Source: G963674505 sp964575975 (GTDB lineage: Bacteria > Desulfobacterota > Desulfobacteria > Desulfobacterales > SKZT01). Taken from it: a stretch of 37,081 nucleotides of DNA. This document shows, piece after piece, positions 24,497-32,359 of the stretch; positions within the stretch are counted from its first letter, which is position 1, and every line of letters starts with the position of its first letter. The stretch is from contig CAZNTU010000030.1 of the NCBI GenBank assembly GCA_964575975.1, forward strand, positions 1-37,081, written 5' to 3'. Made by a program: the position numbers and the translations under genes. Under the pieces are notes generated by a model. That model ran no database searches. It was given only the letters and a program-made list of their open reading frames with translations, and was not told where the DNA came from.

Positions 24497-24537
24497 CGCA
24501 AAGCTTTTGATCGGATCCGATTGATTCCGGCTTTGCG
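24497..24537. repeat. Nested inverted repeat in the rpsD-rpoA spacer
   Basis: CGCAAAGC (24497-24504) and GCTTTGCG (24530-24537) form an 8-bp outer stem around the perfect 12-base palindrome ATCGGATCCGAT (24510-24521). A smaller stem, CGAGCG (24423-24428) with CGCTCG (24437-24442), lies nearer rpoA. No T run follows, so these are not terminators; RNA processing or protein binding is possible. Confidence 0.5.
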
Positions 24538-24552
24538 GCGGAAACATTGATT

Positions 24553-25182
24553 TTATTTGGAATAAAGCTCTACGATAAGCTGTTCCATTATTGGCATGGT
24601 TAGATCTTCGCGAACCGGAAACGCTTTGACCACACCCCTCATTTTATCCTTTTCCAGTTCGAGCCATTGAGGCACCCCACGACGTACGACCGCATCGAGA
24701 CTGTCTTTGATAGGCTGAATTTCCCTGCTATTTTCCCGTACCTCGACGATGTCGCCGATCTTGACGAGAAAAGAGGGGATATTCACAGCCTGTCCATTGA
24801 CTGTAAAATGTTTGTGAAGAACAAAGTGCCTGCCCTGGTTTCTGGAATTGGCGAATCCGAGCCTGTAGGCCACGTTGTCCAATCTTCTCTCCAGCATTAC
24901 CAGCAAGTTCGTGCCGGTTACGCCCTTTTGCTGGTCCGCCCTCTGGAAGAAAATTCTGAACTGTTTTTCGGACAGACCGTACATTCGCTTCACCTTTTGC
25001 TTTTCGCGAAGCTGTACGCCGTAGTCCGAAATTTTCCCGCGTCTGCGCTGCCCGTGCTGTCCGGGAGGATACCCTCTGCGGTCGAACGCGCATTTATCGG
25101 AATAGCATCGATCCCCCTTCAGAAACAATTTCAAGTTCTCTCGCCTGCAAATCCGGCAGACCGAACCAGTATATCTTGACAA
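24553..25182 (-). CDS. rpsD: 30S ribosomal protein S4, zinc type
   Basis: S4 nucleates assembly of the 30S body and in some bacteria represses its own operon. The 209 residues include the N-terminal cysteine set C9, C12, C26 and C31 of the zinc-containing (C+) form, and the S4 RNA-binding domain around RRLDNVAYRLGFANSRNQGR. Translation starts at TTG (25180-25182) behind AAGGAGG; no ATG fits the known N-terminus. It follows rpsK by 60 bases. Confidence 0.97.
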   Translation of the reverse strand: MSRYTGSVCRICRRENLKLFLKGDRCYSDKCAFDRRGYPPGQHGQRRRGKISDYGVQLREKQKVKRMYGLSEKQFRIFFQRADQQKGVTGTNLLVMLERRLDNVAYRLGFANSRNQGRHFVLHKHFTVNGQAVNIPSFLVKIGDIVEVRENSREIQPIKDSLDAVVRRGVPQWLELEKDKMRGVVKAFPVREDLTMPIMEQLIVELYSK

Positions 25183-25242
25183 GTCTCGCCTCCTTGAATA
25201 GACAATTTGTTGCGTTAAAACGAACGCAAAATGCGTTTTAAA

Positions 25243-25629
25243 TTAAACTCGGCGCCTTTTCGGGGGTCTGCATCCGTTGTGAGGAATCGGTGTGACATCC
25301 TTGATCAACATGATGTTGAAACCGGCAGCCTGAATCGCCCGCAAGGCCGACTCTCGTCCGGCGCCCGGCCCCTTTACGTAAACCTCCACGTTTCGCATTC
25401 CATGCTCGACCGCCTTTTTGACGGCATCCTCCGCAGCGAGCTGAGCGGCGAAAGGCGTGCTTTTCCTCGAGCCTTTGAACCCCTGCACTCCCGAACTCGA
25501 CCATGATATCGTGTTTCCGGCCTGGTCGGTGATCGTTATGATGGTGTTGTTGAAAGTGGATCTAATATGGACGACACCGTTAGGGACGCTTTTCTTTTCC
25601 TTCTTTTTGATTCGGGTTTTCCTGGGCAT
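25243..25629 (-). CDS. rpsK: 30S ribosomal protein S11
   Basis: S11 lies in the 30S platform near the Shine-Dalgarno helix. The 128 residues include NGVVHIRSTFNNTIITITD, the glycine-rich SSGVQGFKGSRKSTPFAA and the C-terminal DVTPIPHNGCRPPKRRRV, all typical. AGGAAAA precedes the ATG. It lies 27 bases after rpsM. Confidence 0.97.
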   Translation of the reverse strand: MPRKTRIKKKEKKSVPNGVVHIRSTFNNTIITITDQAGNTISWSSSGVQGFKGSRKSTPFAAQLAAEDAVKKAVEHGMRNVEVYVKGPGAGRESALRAIQAAGFNIMLIKDVTPIPHNGCRPPKRRRV

Positions 25630-25656
25630 ATATAGTTTTCCTGTAGACTATTGTAA

Positions 25657-26040
25657 TTATTTTTTCTTGGCCGCGCCCTTTTTCTTGACGGCGGCGCGTC
25701 TGGGACCTTTTCTCGTTCTTGCGTTGGTTTTCGTCCTTTGTCCATGCACCGGAAGTCCTCGCCGGTGCCTCAGCCCCCGGTAGCATCCCAAGTCCATCAA
25801 TCTCTTGATGTTCATTGAAATGTCGGTGCGCAACTCGCCTTCCACTTTGTAATTGTCGTCGATCACCTTCCGAATGTCGTTAAGCTGGTCCGCTGTAAGA
25901 TCATCCGTCTTAACGCCCGGATCGATGCCGAGTCCGTCGAGAATGGAATTTGCCGTAGATCGCCCGATCCCGTAAATGTATGTCAGACCGATCTCAATCC
26001 GCTTTTGCTTGGGTAAATCAACGCCCGCGATTCTAGCCAA
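25657..26040 (-). CDS. rpsM: 30S ribosomal protein S13
   Basis: S13 is in the 30S head and forms a bridge to the large subunit. The 127 residues begin ARIAGVDLPKQKRIEIGLTY and include GCYRGLRHRRGLPVHGQRT and the basic tail rich in K and A. The start is TTG (26038-26040) with GGAGG eight bases upstream. It follows rpmJ by 17 bases. Confidence 0.97.
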   Translation of the reverse strand: MARIAGVDLPKQKRIEIGLTYIYGIGRSTANSILDGLGIDPGVKTDDLTADQLNDIRKVIDDNYKVEGELRTDISMNIKRLMDLGCYRGLRHRRGLPVHGQRTKTNARTRKGPRRAAVKKKGAAKKK

Positions 26041-26057
26041 AGCCTTGTCCTCCTTTT

Positions 26058-26171
26058 TTAACCTTGCCGCTGTTTATGGCGCTTGTTGACACATATGACT
26101 CTCAAAACGCCCTTTCTGCGGACGATTTTACATTTGCTGCAAATTTTTTTCACAGATGCCCTGACTTTCAT
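26058..26171 (-). CDS. rpmJ: 50S ribosomal protein L36, zinc type
   Basis: A 37-residue protein beginning MKVRASVKKICSKCKIVRR. Ligands C11, C14, C27 and H32 are all present, so this is the zinc-binding (C+) form. AAGGAG stands eight bases before the ATG. It lies between infA and rpsM, the usual place at the start of the alpha operon. Confidence 0.96.
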   Translation of the reverse strand: MKVRASVKKICSKCKIVRRKGVLRVICVNKRHKQRQG

Positions 26172-26189
26172 TCTTAGACTCCTTGCTCA

Positions 26190-26408
26190 TCATTTTGCTC
26201 TGTATACGATTCTACCGCGAGTCAGATCATATGGCGACAGTTCGACTGTCACCGTGTCTCCCGGCAAGATTTTAATGAAGTGCATCCTCATTTTCCCCGA
26301 GATGTGAGCCAGAACCTGATGCTTGTTTTCCAACTCAACCCGGAACATAGCATTGGGCAAAGTTTCCGTTACCGTACCCTGTACCTTTATAGGCTCTTCT
26401 TTCTGCAT
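26190..26408 (-). CDS. infA: Translation initiation factor IF-1
   Basis: The 72-residue OB-fold factor blocks the ribosomal A site during initiation. GTVTETLPNAMFRVELENKH, LAHISGKMRMHFIKILPGD and TVELSPYDLTRGRIVYR are near-identical to the family. The ATG at 26408 gives MQKEEPIKVQG, preceded by AAAGGA; an in-frame extension to 26627 is just opposite-frame secY sequence. It follows secY by 44 bases with no adk or map gene between. Confidence 0.96.
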   Translation of the reverse strand: MQKEEPIKVQGTVTETLPNAMFRVELENKHQVLAHISGKMRMHFIKILPGDTVTVELSPYDLTRGRIVYRAK

Positions 26409-26452
26409 AAAATCCTTTAACCTCTCCCTTAACGGGTTAGCTTGACGGCACT

Positions 26453-27760
26453 TTACCGTCTGCCCCGCATGCCTTTTTTCAGGAATCCCTCGTAATGCCT
26501 CGATAGCATGTGGGTTTCCATCTGCGCAACAGTGTCTATGGCGACACCCACCACAATGAGAAGGGCGGTTCCTCCAAAATAAAAGGGTACGTTGAATTGC
26601 GCAATTAGAATGGAAGGCAGTACGCACACTGTCGACACGTAAATGGCGCCTCCGAGTGTAATGCGAGTCAAGACTTTGTCAATATAATCCGCAGTCCTTT
26701 TCCCCGGCCTTATACCCGGAATGTAACCGCCGTGTTTCTTCATGTTTTCGGCCACATCGACGGGATTGAAAGTGACTGCAGTATAAAAATAGCAGAAGAA
26801 GATGATCAAGGCCACATAAGCCAGTTCGTAAAAAGGATTCCCCGGTCGAATAGCTGCAACGATGTCCTGCATCCACTCGACTCTTACGAAGCTTTCCAGA
26901 GTCGCCGGAAACATCATAATCGACGATGCGAAAATGGGCGGAATAACGCCGGACGTATTGATCTTCAAGGGCAAATGAGTGCTCTGGCCCCCGTAAACGC
27001 GCCTGCCCACCACCCTTTTCGCGTATTGGACGGGTATCCTCCGTTGAGCGGTCTCCATGAATATAATAATTCCGACAACCGCGATCATGAAAATCACCAA
27101 AAGCAAAACGAGGAAAATGCCCAAGTCTCCAGTGGACACGAGCCTGAACGTGTTGGCCATGGCCGTCGGCATCTGCGCCACGATACCGGCGAATATGATC
27201 AGCGATATGCCGTTTCCTATTCCCCTTTCCGTTATCTGCTCTCCCAGCCACATGATGAAAGCAGTCCCGGCGGTTAGGGTGATCACGGTCATGATCCTGA
27301 AGCTCCATCCGGGATAAATCACGATCGGTGCGCCGCCCGGAGCGCTCATGTTTTCGAGCCCTATGCTGATCCCGAAGCCCTGTATGATACTCAGAACAAT
27401 TGTTCCGTATCGGGTGTACTGGGTGATTTTCTTTCTTCCCTGCTCTCCTTCCTTTGACAACCTTTCCAAATGAGGAATTACAACTGTCAACAACTGGAGG
27501 ATGATCGACGCGCTAATGTAGGGCATGATTCCAAGCGCAAAAACGGAGAGATTTTCCAGGGCGCCTCCGGAAAACATGTCGAACAACCCCAGGATCGTTC
27601 CCTGCGCTCTGGCAAAGAAAGCGGCCAGCGCTTCGCTGTCGATTCCGGGCGTTGGAACATGGACTCCGATCCTGTAGACAAACAGCAACGCCAATGTATA
27701 CAGGATTCGCTTTTTCAGCTCCGGAATTTTGAAGATATTTTGAAAACCACCGGTTATCAT
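26453..27760 (-). CDS. secY: Preprotein translocase subunit SecY
   Basis: The channel subunit of the Sec translocon, 435 residues with ten membrane segments. The N-terminus is FQNIFKIPELKKRILYTLAL, the plug region follows TM1, and family motifs include LGIMPYISASIILQLL, GNGISLIIFAGIV and the cytoplasmic loop IPVQYAKRVVGRRVYGGQ. AGAGG precedes the ATG, which abuts the rplO stop codon without a gap, so translation is coupled. Confidence 0.97.
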   Translation of the reverse strand: MITGGFQNIFKIPELKKRILYTLALLFVYRIGVHVPTPGIDSEALAAFFARAQGTILGLFDMFSGGALENLSVFALGIMPYISASIILQLLTVVIPHLERLSKEGEQGRKKITQYTRYGTIVLSIIQGFGISIGLENMSAPGGAPIVIYPGWSFRIMTVITLTAGTAFIMWLGEQITERGIGNGISLIIFAGIVAQMPTAMANTFRLVSTGDLGIFLVLLLVIFMIAVVGIIIFMETAQRRIPVQYAKRVVGRRVYGGQSTHLPLKINTSGVIPPIFASSIMMFPATLESFVRVEWMQDIVAAIRPGNPFYELAYVALIIFFCYFYTAVTFNPVDVAENMKKHGGYIPGIRPGKRTADYIDKVLTRITLGGAIYVSTVCVLPSILIAQFNVPFYFGGTALLIVVGVAIDTVAQMETHMLSRHYEGFLKKGMRGRR

Positions 27761-28201
27761 TTATAAGACCTCTATTTTTCCGCCTGCGGCCTCTATCTTT
27801 TCCTTGGCCCCGGCGCTCGCACTGTTCACCTTGATTGTCAAAGGATACGACAAATCTCCTTTGCCAAGCAACTTGACGCCATCGCGCTTTCCTTTCACGA
27901 GTCCTTCGCGCACCAGCGCAGCCTCGTCTACGACGCTTCCGCTCTCGAACCTGGCCAGATCGGAAATGTTGACCACGGCGAATCTTTTCTTGAAGATATT
28001 GGTGAAACCGCGTTTGGGCAGCCGGCGTTGAATAGGCATCTGCCCGCCCTCGAATCCCGGCCGCGTCCCTCCGCCGGATCGGGCTTTTTGTCCTTTGGAT
28101 CCTCGCCCGGACGTCTTACCATGCCCGGAACCGTTGCCGCGGCCGACCCTCTTTTTGGCCTTTTTGGAACCTTCGGCAGGAGCCAACTCATGCAATTTCA
28201 T
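27761..28201 (-). CDS. rplO: 50S ribosomal protein L15
   Basis: The 146 residues start with MKLHELAPAEGSKKAKKRVG, continue with the glycine-rich GNGSGHGKTSGRGSKGQKAR and GGTRPGFEGGQMPIQRRLPK, and end with the globular L15e-like domain. GAGGAG precedes the ATG. Its first 14 bases overlap the end of rpmD. Confidence 0.96.
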   Translation of the reverse strand: MKLHELAPAEGSKKAKKRVGRGNGSGHGKTSGRGSKGQKARSGGGTRPGFEGGQMPIQRRLPKRGFTNIFKKRFAVVNISDLARFESGSVVDEAALVREGLVKGKRDGVKLLGKGDLSYPLTIKVNSASAGAKEKIEAAGGKIEVL

Positions 28202-28385
28202 CGGTATTCTCCTCAGCTTTTACCAAATGGGATACTTTAAAGACCATGCCGCGATTGGACGCCGTATCTTCGAGTACGACCGATTTTCCTATCTTCGACA
28301 AACCCATGGCCCGCAAAACTTTCCGATGCTTTTCGGGCCTTCCGATCATGCTTTTCACAAGGGTTACTTTAATTTTCCGAGCCAT
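28188..28385 (-). CDS. rpmD: 50S ribosomal protein L30
   Basis: The 65 residues carry the L30 pattern KVTLVKSMIGRPEKHRKVLR and LGLSKIGKSV-like sequence (here MGLSKIGKSVVLEDT). The length is typical of the short bacterial form. The gene overlaps rplO by 14 bases and follows rpsE by 14 bases. Confidence 0.95.
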   Translation of the reverse strand: MARKIKVTLVKSMIGRPEKHRKVLRAMGLSKIGKSVVLEDTASNRGMVFKVSHLVKAEENTDEIA

Positions 28386-28399
28386 TTTACAGTCCCCGA

Positions 28400-28894
28400 T
28401 TAAATTTCATCGACCTTTTTCCCTCGCCTGCCCGCGACGTCCTCCCTGCTCTGAAGTCTGCCGAGTCCGGCAATGGTGGCTTTCACGACGTTGTGCGGAT
28501 TGTTGGTTCCAAGGCATTTTGTAAGAATATTCTGGACCCCGGCCGCCTCGAGCACCGCTCGAACCGCGCCGCCGGCAATGACGCCGGTTCCTTCGGACGC
28601 AGGCTTGAGCAATACTCTGCCAGCGCCGAACTTTCCGATTATCTCGAATGGTATAGTTCCATCGATCAGCGGAACCGCGATCATACTTTTTTTGGCCTTT
28701 TCGACGCCTTTTCGTATGGCTTCGGGCACTTCGCCGGCTTTTCCGAGTCCCCACCCGACGTTTCCTTCGCCGTCGCCTACTACTACGATAGCGCTAAAGC
28801 TGAATCTGCGGCCGCCTTTGACAACTTTGGCCACGCGGCTTATATGAACGACCTTGTCTATAAATTGATTGTCTTCTGTGTCTTGCTTAAACAA
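28400..28894 (-). CDS. rpsE: 30S ribosomal protein S5
   Basis: S5 acts in translational fidelity. The N-terminal double-stranded RNA-binding domain has DKVVHISRVAKVVKGGRRF and VVVGDGEGNVGWGLGKAGEV, and the C-terminal half has EGTGVIAGGAVRAVLEAAG. The TTG at 28894 gives 164 residues starting at FKQDTEDNQ, and AGGAGGAGGA (28901-28910) lies six bases upstream. An in-frame ATG at 28924 is less likely because that strong ribosome site would be inside the gene. Confidence 0.92.
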   Translation of the reverse strand: MFKQDTEDNQFIDKVVHISRVAKVVKGGRRFSFSAIVVVGDGEGNVGWGLGKAGEVPEAIRKGVEKAKKSMIAVPLIDGTIPFEIIGKFGAGRVLLKPASEGTGVIAGGAVRAVLEAAGVQNILTKCLGTNNPHNVVKATIAGLGRLQSREDVAGRRGKKVDEI

Positions 28895-28950
28895 GGATAT
28901 TCCTCCTCCTTCATCCCCCCGCATGCGAATCCATCCGGGCTCGTTGGGAA

Positions 28951-29316
28951 TTAAAAAACCAGACCGGCTTCACGAGCGCCGTCCGACACCGCTTTCACTC
29001 GTCCATGATACAGGAATCCCCCTCGGTCGAACACGACCTTCGTTATCCCTTTTTCCATGGCCCGCTTGCCGACCAGTTTGCCGACGAATTTTGCCGCATC
29101 GACTTTGCTCTCGAATTTCGGATGATCCTCCGTCTTCTCCAAGCTAGATGCGCTGACCAACGTGTGTCCAGCGACATCGTCGATGATCTGCGCATAAATG
29201 TATTTCAGGCTTCGAAAAACCGCGAGCCTGGGACGTTCTGACGTCCCGGAGATCTTTTTACGGATCCGCTGTCTCCTCTTCATTCGAGCCTCTTTTTTGG
29301 ATTTTTCTGCCCCCAT
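28951..29316 (-). CDS. rplR: 50S ribosomal protein L18
   Basis: L18 binds 5S rRNA. The 121 residues run from MGAEKSKKEARMKRRQRIRK through RPRLAVFRSLKYIYAQIIDD to the C-terminal FDRGGFLYHGRVKAVSDGAR. AAGGGG lies nine bases before the ATG at 29316; a TTG at 29334 would place the ribosome site inside the gene. Confidence 0.95.
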   Translation of the reverse strand: MGAEKSKKEARMKRRQRIRKKISGTSERPRLAVFRSLKYIYAQIIDDVAGHTLVSASSLEKTEDHPKFESKVDAAKFVGKLVGKRAMEKGITKVVFDRGGFLYHGRVKAVSDGAREAGLVF

Positions 29317-29359
29317 GCTCGTATTCCCCTTCAACCAATATAAGTATTGATAATATTAA

Positions 29360-29899
29360 CTATTTGGTGCCGGCCTTGCCGGCTTTTCTCATAATCTGCT
29401 CTTCCGCATACTTCACGCCCTTGCCTTTGTAAGGCTCGGGTGGTCTCAAACTCCTAATGGAGGCGGCAGTATGGCCCAAAAGCTCCTTGTCGATTCCAGA
29501 AAGCCGGACGACATTATTTTTATCGATAGTCGCCGAAATTCCTTCCGGAAGAGCAAATTCGATGGGATGGGAGTATCCCAGATTAAATACGATCTTATTA
29601 CCTTTAAGGTCGGCTCTGTACCCTATGCCGTTTATCTCGAGAACTCTCTCGAAACCCTTGCTGACTCCGGTCACCATGTTGGCCACAAGACTCCTGACCA
29701 GCCCCTGGGTCGCTCGTCCCTGCCTAGTGTCTTTTATCGGCGTCACGGTAATCTCGCTTTTCCCTATGTTCAAATCCACATCCGGATTGACGACTCGGGT
29801 CAATACGCCCTTCGCTCCCTTTACTGTGATCGTTCGATCCTGATAGATTATTTCTGTCTTGTCCGGAATCGAAATCGGTTTTTTCCCTACTCGAGACAT
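29360..29899 (-). CDS. rplF: 50S ribosomal protein L6
   Basis: The 179 residues begin MSRVGKKPISIPDKTEI and contain the two L6 repeats. The second ends in the signature RPPEPYKGKGVKYAEE-like sequence near the C-terminus. AGGAG precedes the ATG. It lies 16 bases after rpsH. Confidence 0.97.
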   Translation of the reverse strand: MSRVGKKPISIPDKTEIIYQDRTITVKGAKGVLTRVVNPDVDLNIGKSEITVTPIKDTRQGRATQGLVRSLVANMVTGVSKGFERVLEINGIGYRADLKGNKIVFNLGYSHPIEFALPEGISATIDKNNVVRLSGIDKELLGHTAASIRSLRPPEPYKGKGVKYAEEQIMRKAGKAGTK

Positions 29900-29915
29900 G
29901 CGTTGCTCCTATAAT

Positions 29916-30314
29916 TTACCAGATGTTGCAGAGAACTTCGCCCCCGACATTGGCAGCCTTTGCTTCCTTGTCGGTCATGATTCCTTTTGACGTGGAAAGA
30001 ATGGAGACGCCCGTACCGTTGTACAACGGCTTGACCTCCTTGCTCTTCACATAGATGCGGCGGCTTGGTTTGCTTACTCTGTTCAACAGGTATATGACGC
30101 TGCCTTGGTTGCGGTCGTATTTCAGATAGACGCGCAAAACTCCCTGCTTGCTGTCCTTGATAAATTTGAAATTCCTGATGAAGCCTTCGCGCTTTAGCAC
30201 TTTGGCTATTTCCGTTTTTATTTTAGACCCGGGAATATCGACGCTGTTGAACTTCGCCTTGCCTGCATTCCTTATTCGGGTCAGCATGTCCGCAATCGGA
30301 TCGCTCAATGTCAT
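29916..30314 (-). CDS. rpsH: 30S ribosomal protein S8
   Basis: S8 binds the central domain of 16S rRNA and, in E. coli, represses the spc operon. The 132 residues start TLSDPIADMLTRIRNAGKAK and end with GVSILSTSKGIMTDKEAKA and GGEVLCNIW, the diagnostic C-terminus. GGAG precedes the ATG. Confidence 0.97.
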   Translation of the reverse strand: MTLSDPIADMLTRIRNAGKAKFNSVDIPGSKIKTEIAKVLKREGFIRNFKFIKDSKQGVLRVYLKYDRNQGSVIYLLNRVSKPSRRIYVKSKEVKPLYNGTGVSILSTSKGIMTDKEAKAANVGGEVLCNIW

Positions 30315-30356
30315 TGCTTACTCCGTTAACGATTATCGGTTACACACCCTGCAGCG

Positions 30357-30542
30357 TTACCAACTCGACTTGATGACGCCTGGCAACTTGCCCTCGGACG
30401 CGAGGTTTCGGAAACATATTCTGCAAATTCCGAACTTTCTCATATACGCCCTTGGCCTGCCGCAAATCGGGCACCTGTTATAAGTCCTCACGCCGAACTT
30501 GGGCTTTCTCCTGTTTTTTTCCATCAGGGACTTTTTAGCCAA
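30357..30542 (-). CDS. rpsN: 30S ribosomal protein S14, zinc type (type Z)
   Basis: The 61-residue short form has zinc ligands C24, C27, C40 and C43 in NRCPICGRP and GICRICFRN. It is the primary S14 of many bacteria outside the gamma and beta groups. Translation starts at TTG (30540-30542) with AGGAGG five bases upstream. It sits between rplE and rpsH, its normal place. Confidence 0.97.
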   Translation of the reverse strand: MAKKSLMEKNRRKPKFGVRTYNRCPICGRPRAYMRKFGICRICFRNLASEGKLPGVIKSSW

Positions 30543-30560
30543 AACTTCCTCCTTTAATAC

Positions 30561-31100
30561 CTAATTCCTGAAGGGCATTCCCATAAGCTTGAGCAGTTCC
30601 TTCCCCTCCTCGTCAGTCCTGGCAGAGGTCACAATCGTAATGTTCAAGCCTTTAATCTTGTCGATTTTGTCGTAATCGATCTCCGGGAAAATTATATGCT
30701 CTTTGACGCCTAAAGAATAATTACCGAACCCGTCCATCGCCTTGCCGGAAATTCCCCTGAAATCCCGTACACGAGGAAGGGCGACATTGACCAGCTTCTG
30801 GAAGAAGTCGTACATACGGTCCCTTCTTAACGTCACCATTACGCCGATCGGCATCCCCGCCCTGAGCTTGAAAGCCGCTATAGACTTTTTGGCCCGAGTG
30901 ACGACAGGTTTTTGCCCCGCGATCATTTTAAGCTCTTCGGCTGCGGAATCGAGAATCTTTATGTTTTGAATGGCCTCTCCCAGTCCCATGTTGACCACGA
31001 TCTTTTTCAGCCGCGGAACTTCCATAATATTAGTATACCCGAATGCGTCCTTAAGCTTTGGAACAATTTCGTTTTCGTAAATTTGCTTTAGCTCTGACAT
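30561..31100 (-). CDS. rplE: 50S ribosomal protein L5
   Basis: L5 binds 5S rRNA and contacts tRNA at the P site. The 179 residues have NIMEVPRLKKIVVNMGLGEA, TRAKKSIAAFKLRAGMPIG and the C-terminal FPEIDYDKIDKIKGLNITIV. GGAGG precedes the ATG, 31 bases after rplX. Confidence 0.97.
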   Translation of the reverse strand: MSELKQIYENEIVPKLKDAFGYTNIMEVPRLKKIVVNMGLGEAIQNIKILDSAAEELKMIAGQKPVVTRAKKSIAAFKLRAGMPIGVMVTLRRDRMYDFFQKLVNVALPRVRDFRGISGKAMDGFGNYSLGVKEHIIFPEIDYDKIDKIKGLNITIVTSARTDEEGKELLKLMGMPFRN

Positions 31101-31131
31101 CTTTTTCCTCCGGCCAGACTTGTAACAGTCG

Positions 31132-31473
31132 TCAGGCGTCGATAATCTCGTTGCATTTCTTGCAGACGCGCACCTTTTTACCGTCGTCCAAGATCTGCAT
31201 TTTAACCCGAGTCGGCGTTATGCACTTGTTGCAAACCAGCATGACATTTGACCAATGCAGCGGCGCTTCGCTTTCAACGATGCCGCCTTGACGGTTCTTC
31301 GCCGACGGCCTTACGTGACGCTTGATTATGTTGACGTTTTCGACCAACACTCTGTTTTTCTTGTTGATCACTTTCAGGACTTTTCCGATCTTGCCGGCGT
31401 CCTTGCCCGTAAGGACTTTTACCTTGTCGTCTTTTTTGATATTGCGCTGAGCGTCTTTTGTGCTTTTCATCAT
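31132..31473 (-). CDS. rplX: 50S ribosomal protein L24
   Basis: L24 starts 50S assembly. The 113 residues carry the KOW motif in KKDDKVKVLTGKDAGKIGKV, then KRHVRPSAKNRQGGIVESEA. Two CxxC pairs follow (VCNKC near 78 and VCKKC near 104), suggesting a bound zinc as in many bacterial L24 proteins. GGAG stands six bases before the ATG. Confidence 0.96.
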   Translation of the reverse strand: MMKSTKDAQRNIKKDDKVKVLTGKDAGKIGKVLKVINKKNRVLVENVNIIKRHVRPSAKNRQGGIVESEAPLHWSNVMLVCNKCITPTRVKMQILDDGKKVRVCKKCNEIIDA

Positions 31474-31492
31474 CGCCTTCTCCGAAAAAACC

Positions 31493-31861
31493 CTATAGAA
31501 CCTCTGGGGCCAGGGATATTATTTTCATAAACCGCTTGGCGCGCAACTCCCTAGCGACAGGTCCGAAGATGCGCGTACCGATCGGCTCCCTGTTGGCGCT
31601 GATCAGTACGGCCGAATTGTCGTCGAATCTTATGTACGAACCGTCCGGACGCCGGATTTCCTTCTTTGTCCTCACCACGACCGCCTTCATGACCTGGCCT
31701 TTCTTGACTTTCGCGTTGGGAATGGCCTCTTTCACCGAAACCACGATGATGTCCCCTATGCTGGCGTAACGCCGCTTCGAACCGCCCAAAACCTTCAGGC
31801 AATTCAACACCTTGGCCCCGGAATTGTCCGCCGCCGTCAATCTAGTTTCTGTTTGAATCAT
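31493..31861 (-). CDS. rplN: 50S ribosomal protein L14
   Basis: The 122-residue protein starts MIQTETRLTAADNSGAKVLN and contains KRRYASIGDIIVVSVKEAIP and the end FMKIISLAPEVL, all near consensus. It forms an intersubunit bridge. GAGGA precedes the ATG, 29 bases after rpsQ. Confidence 0.97.
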   Translation of the reverse strand: MIQTETRLTAADNSGAKVLNCLKVLGGSKRRYASIGDIIVVSVKEAIPNAKVKKGQVMKAVVVRTKKEIRRPDGSYIRFDDNSAVLISANREPIGTRIFGPVARELRAKRFMKIISLAPEVL

Positions 31862-31890
31862 GACTGTTTATCCTCTGTCAATCGATTAGC

Positions 31891-32148
31891 TTAAATCGCC
31901 TTTTGGACAATTTTGGAAACCCGCCACCGTTTGCTCTTGCTAAGCGGCCTTGTCTCTGTAATCAGAACCTTGTCTCCGATGTGGCACGAGTTGCCCTCGT
32001 CGTGCGCCGCGAATTTGGCCCGCCGTCTAATGTATTTGTGGTACAGCCGATGCTTTACCAGACGCTCGGTCACGACTACCACCGTCTTGTCCATTTTGTC
32101 GCTGACCACGGTACCCGTCATCTGCCTTCTCATTCCTCTTTTTTTCAT
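31891..32148 (-). CDS. rpsQ: 30S ribosomal protein S17
   Basis: The 85 residues have the S17 pattern TGTVVSDKMDKTVVVVTER, HKYIRRRAKFAAHDEGN, IGDKVLITETRPLSKSKRW. It binds the 5' domain of 16S rRNA. AAGGGCG precedes the ATG, seven bases after rpmC. Confidence 0.96.
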   Translation of the reverse strand: MKKRGMRRQMTGTVVSDKMDKTVVVVTERLVKHRLYHKYIRRRAKFAAHDEGNSCHIGDKVLITETRPLSKSKRWRVSKIVQKAI

Positions 32149-32155
32149 GGCGCCC

Positions 32156-32359
32156 TTACTCTTCTTTCTCCTGTAACTGAGTTTCCCGAATCACCGTCTC
32201 CACACGAGCAATGTCCTTGCGCGTCTGCCTCAATTTTCCAGGGTTTTCCAATTGCCCGCTGGCGTGTTGAAAGCGCAGATTAAACAGTTCCTGCTTAAGA
32301 TCCGCAAGCTTTCGATTTCTCTCTTCCGGACCCAGCTCTCTGATCTCGTTCGCTTTCAT
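32156..32359 (-). CDS. rpmC: 50S ribosomal protein L29
   Basis: The 67-residue helical protein has MKANEIRELGPEERNRKLAD, KQELFNLRFQHASGQLENPG and RQTRKDIARVETVIRE. It sits near the exit tunnel and helps form the trigger factor and SRP docking site. The ATG overlaps the rplP stop by four bases (ATGA). Confidence 0.96.
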   Translation of the reverse strand: MKANEIRELGPEERNRKLADLKQELFNLRFQHASGQLENPGKLRQTRKDIARVETVIRETQLQEKEE

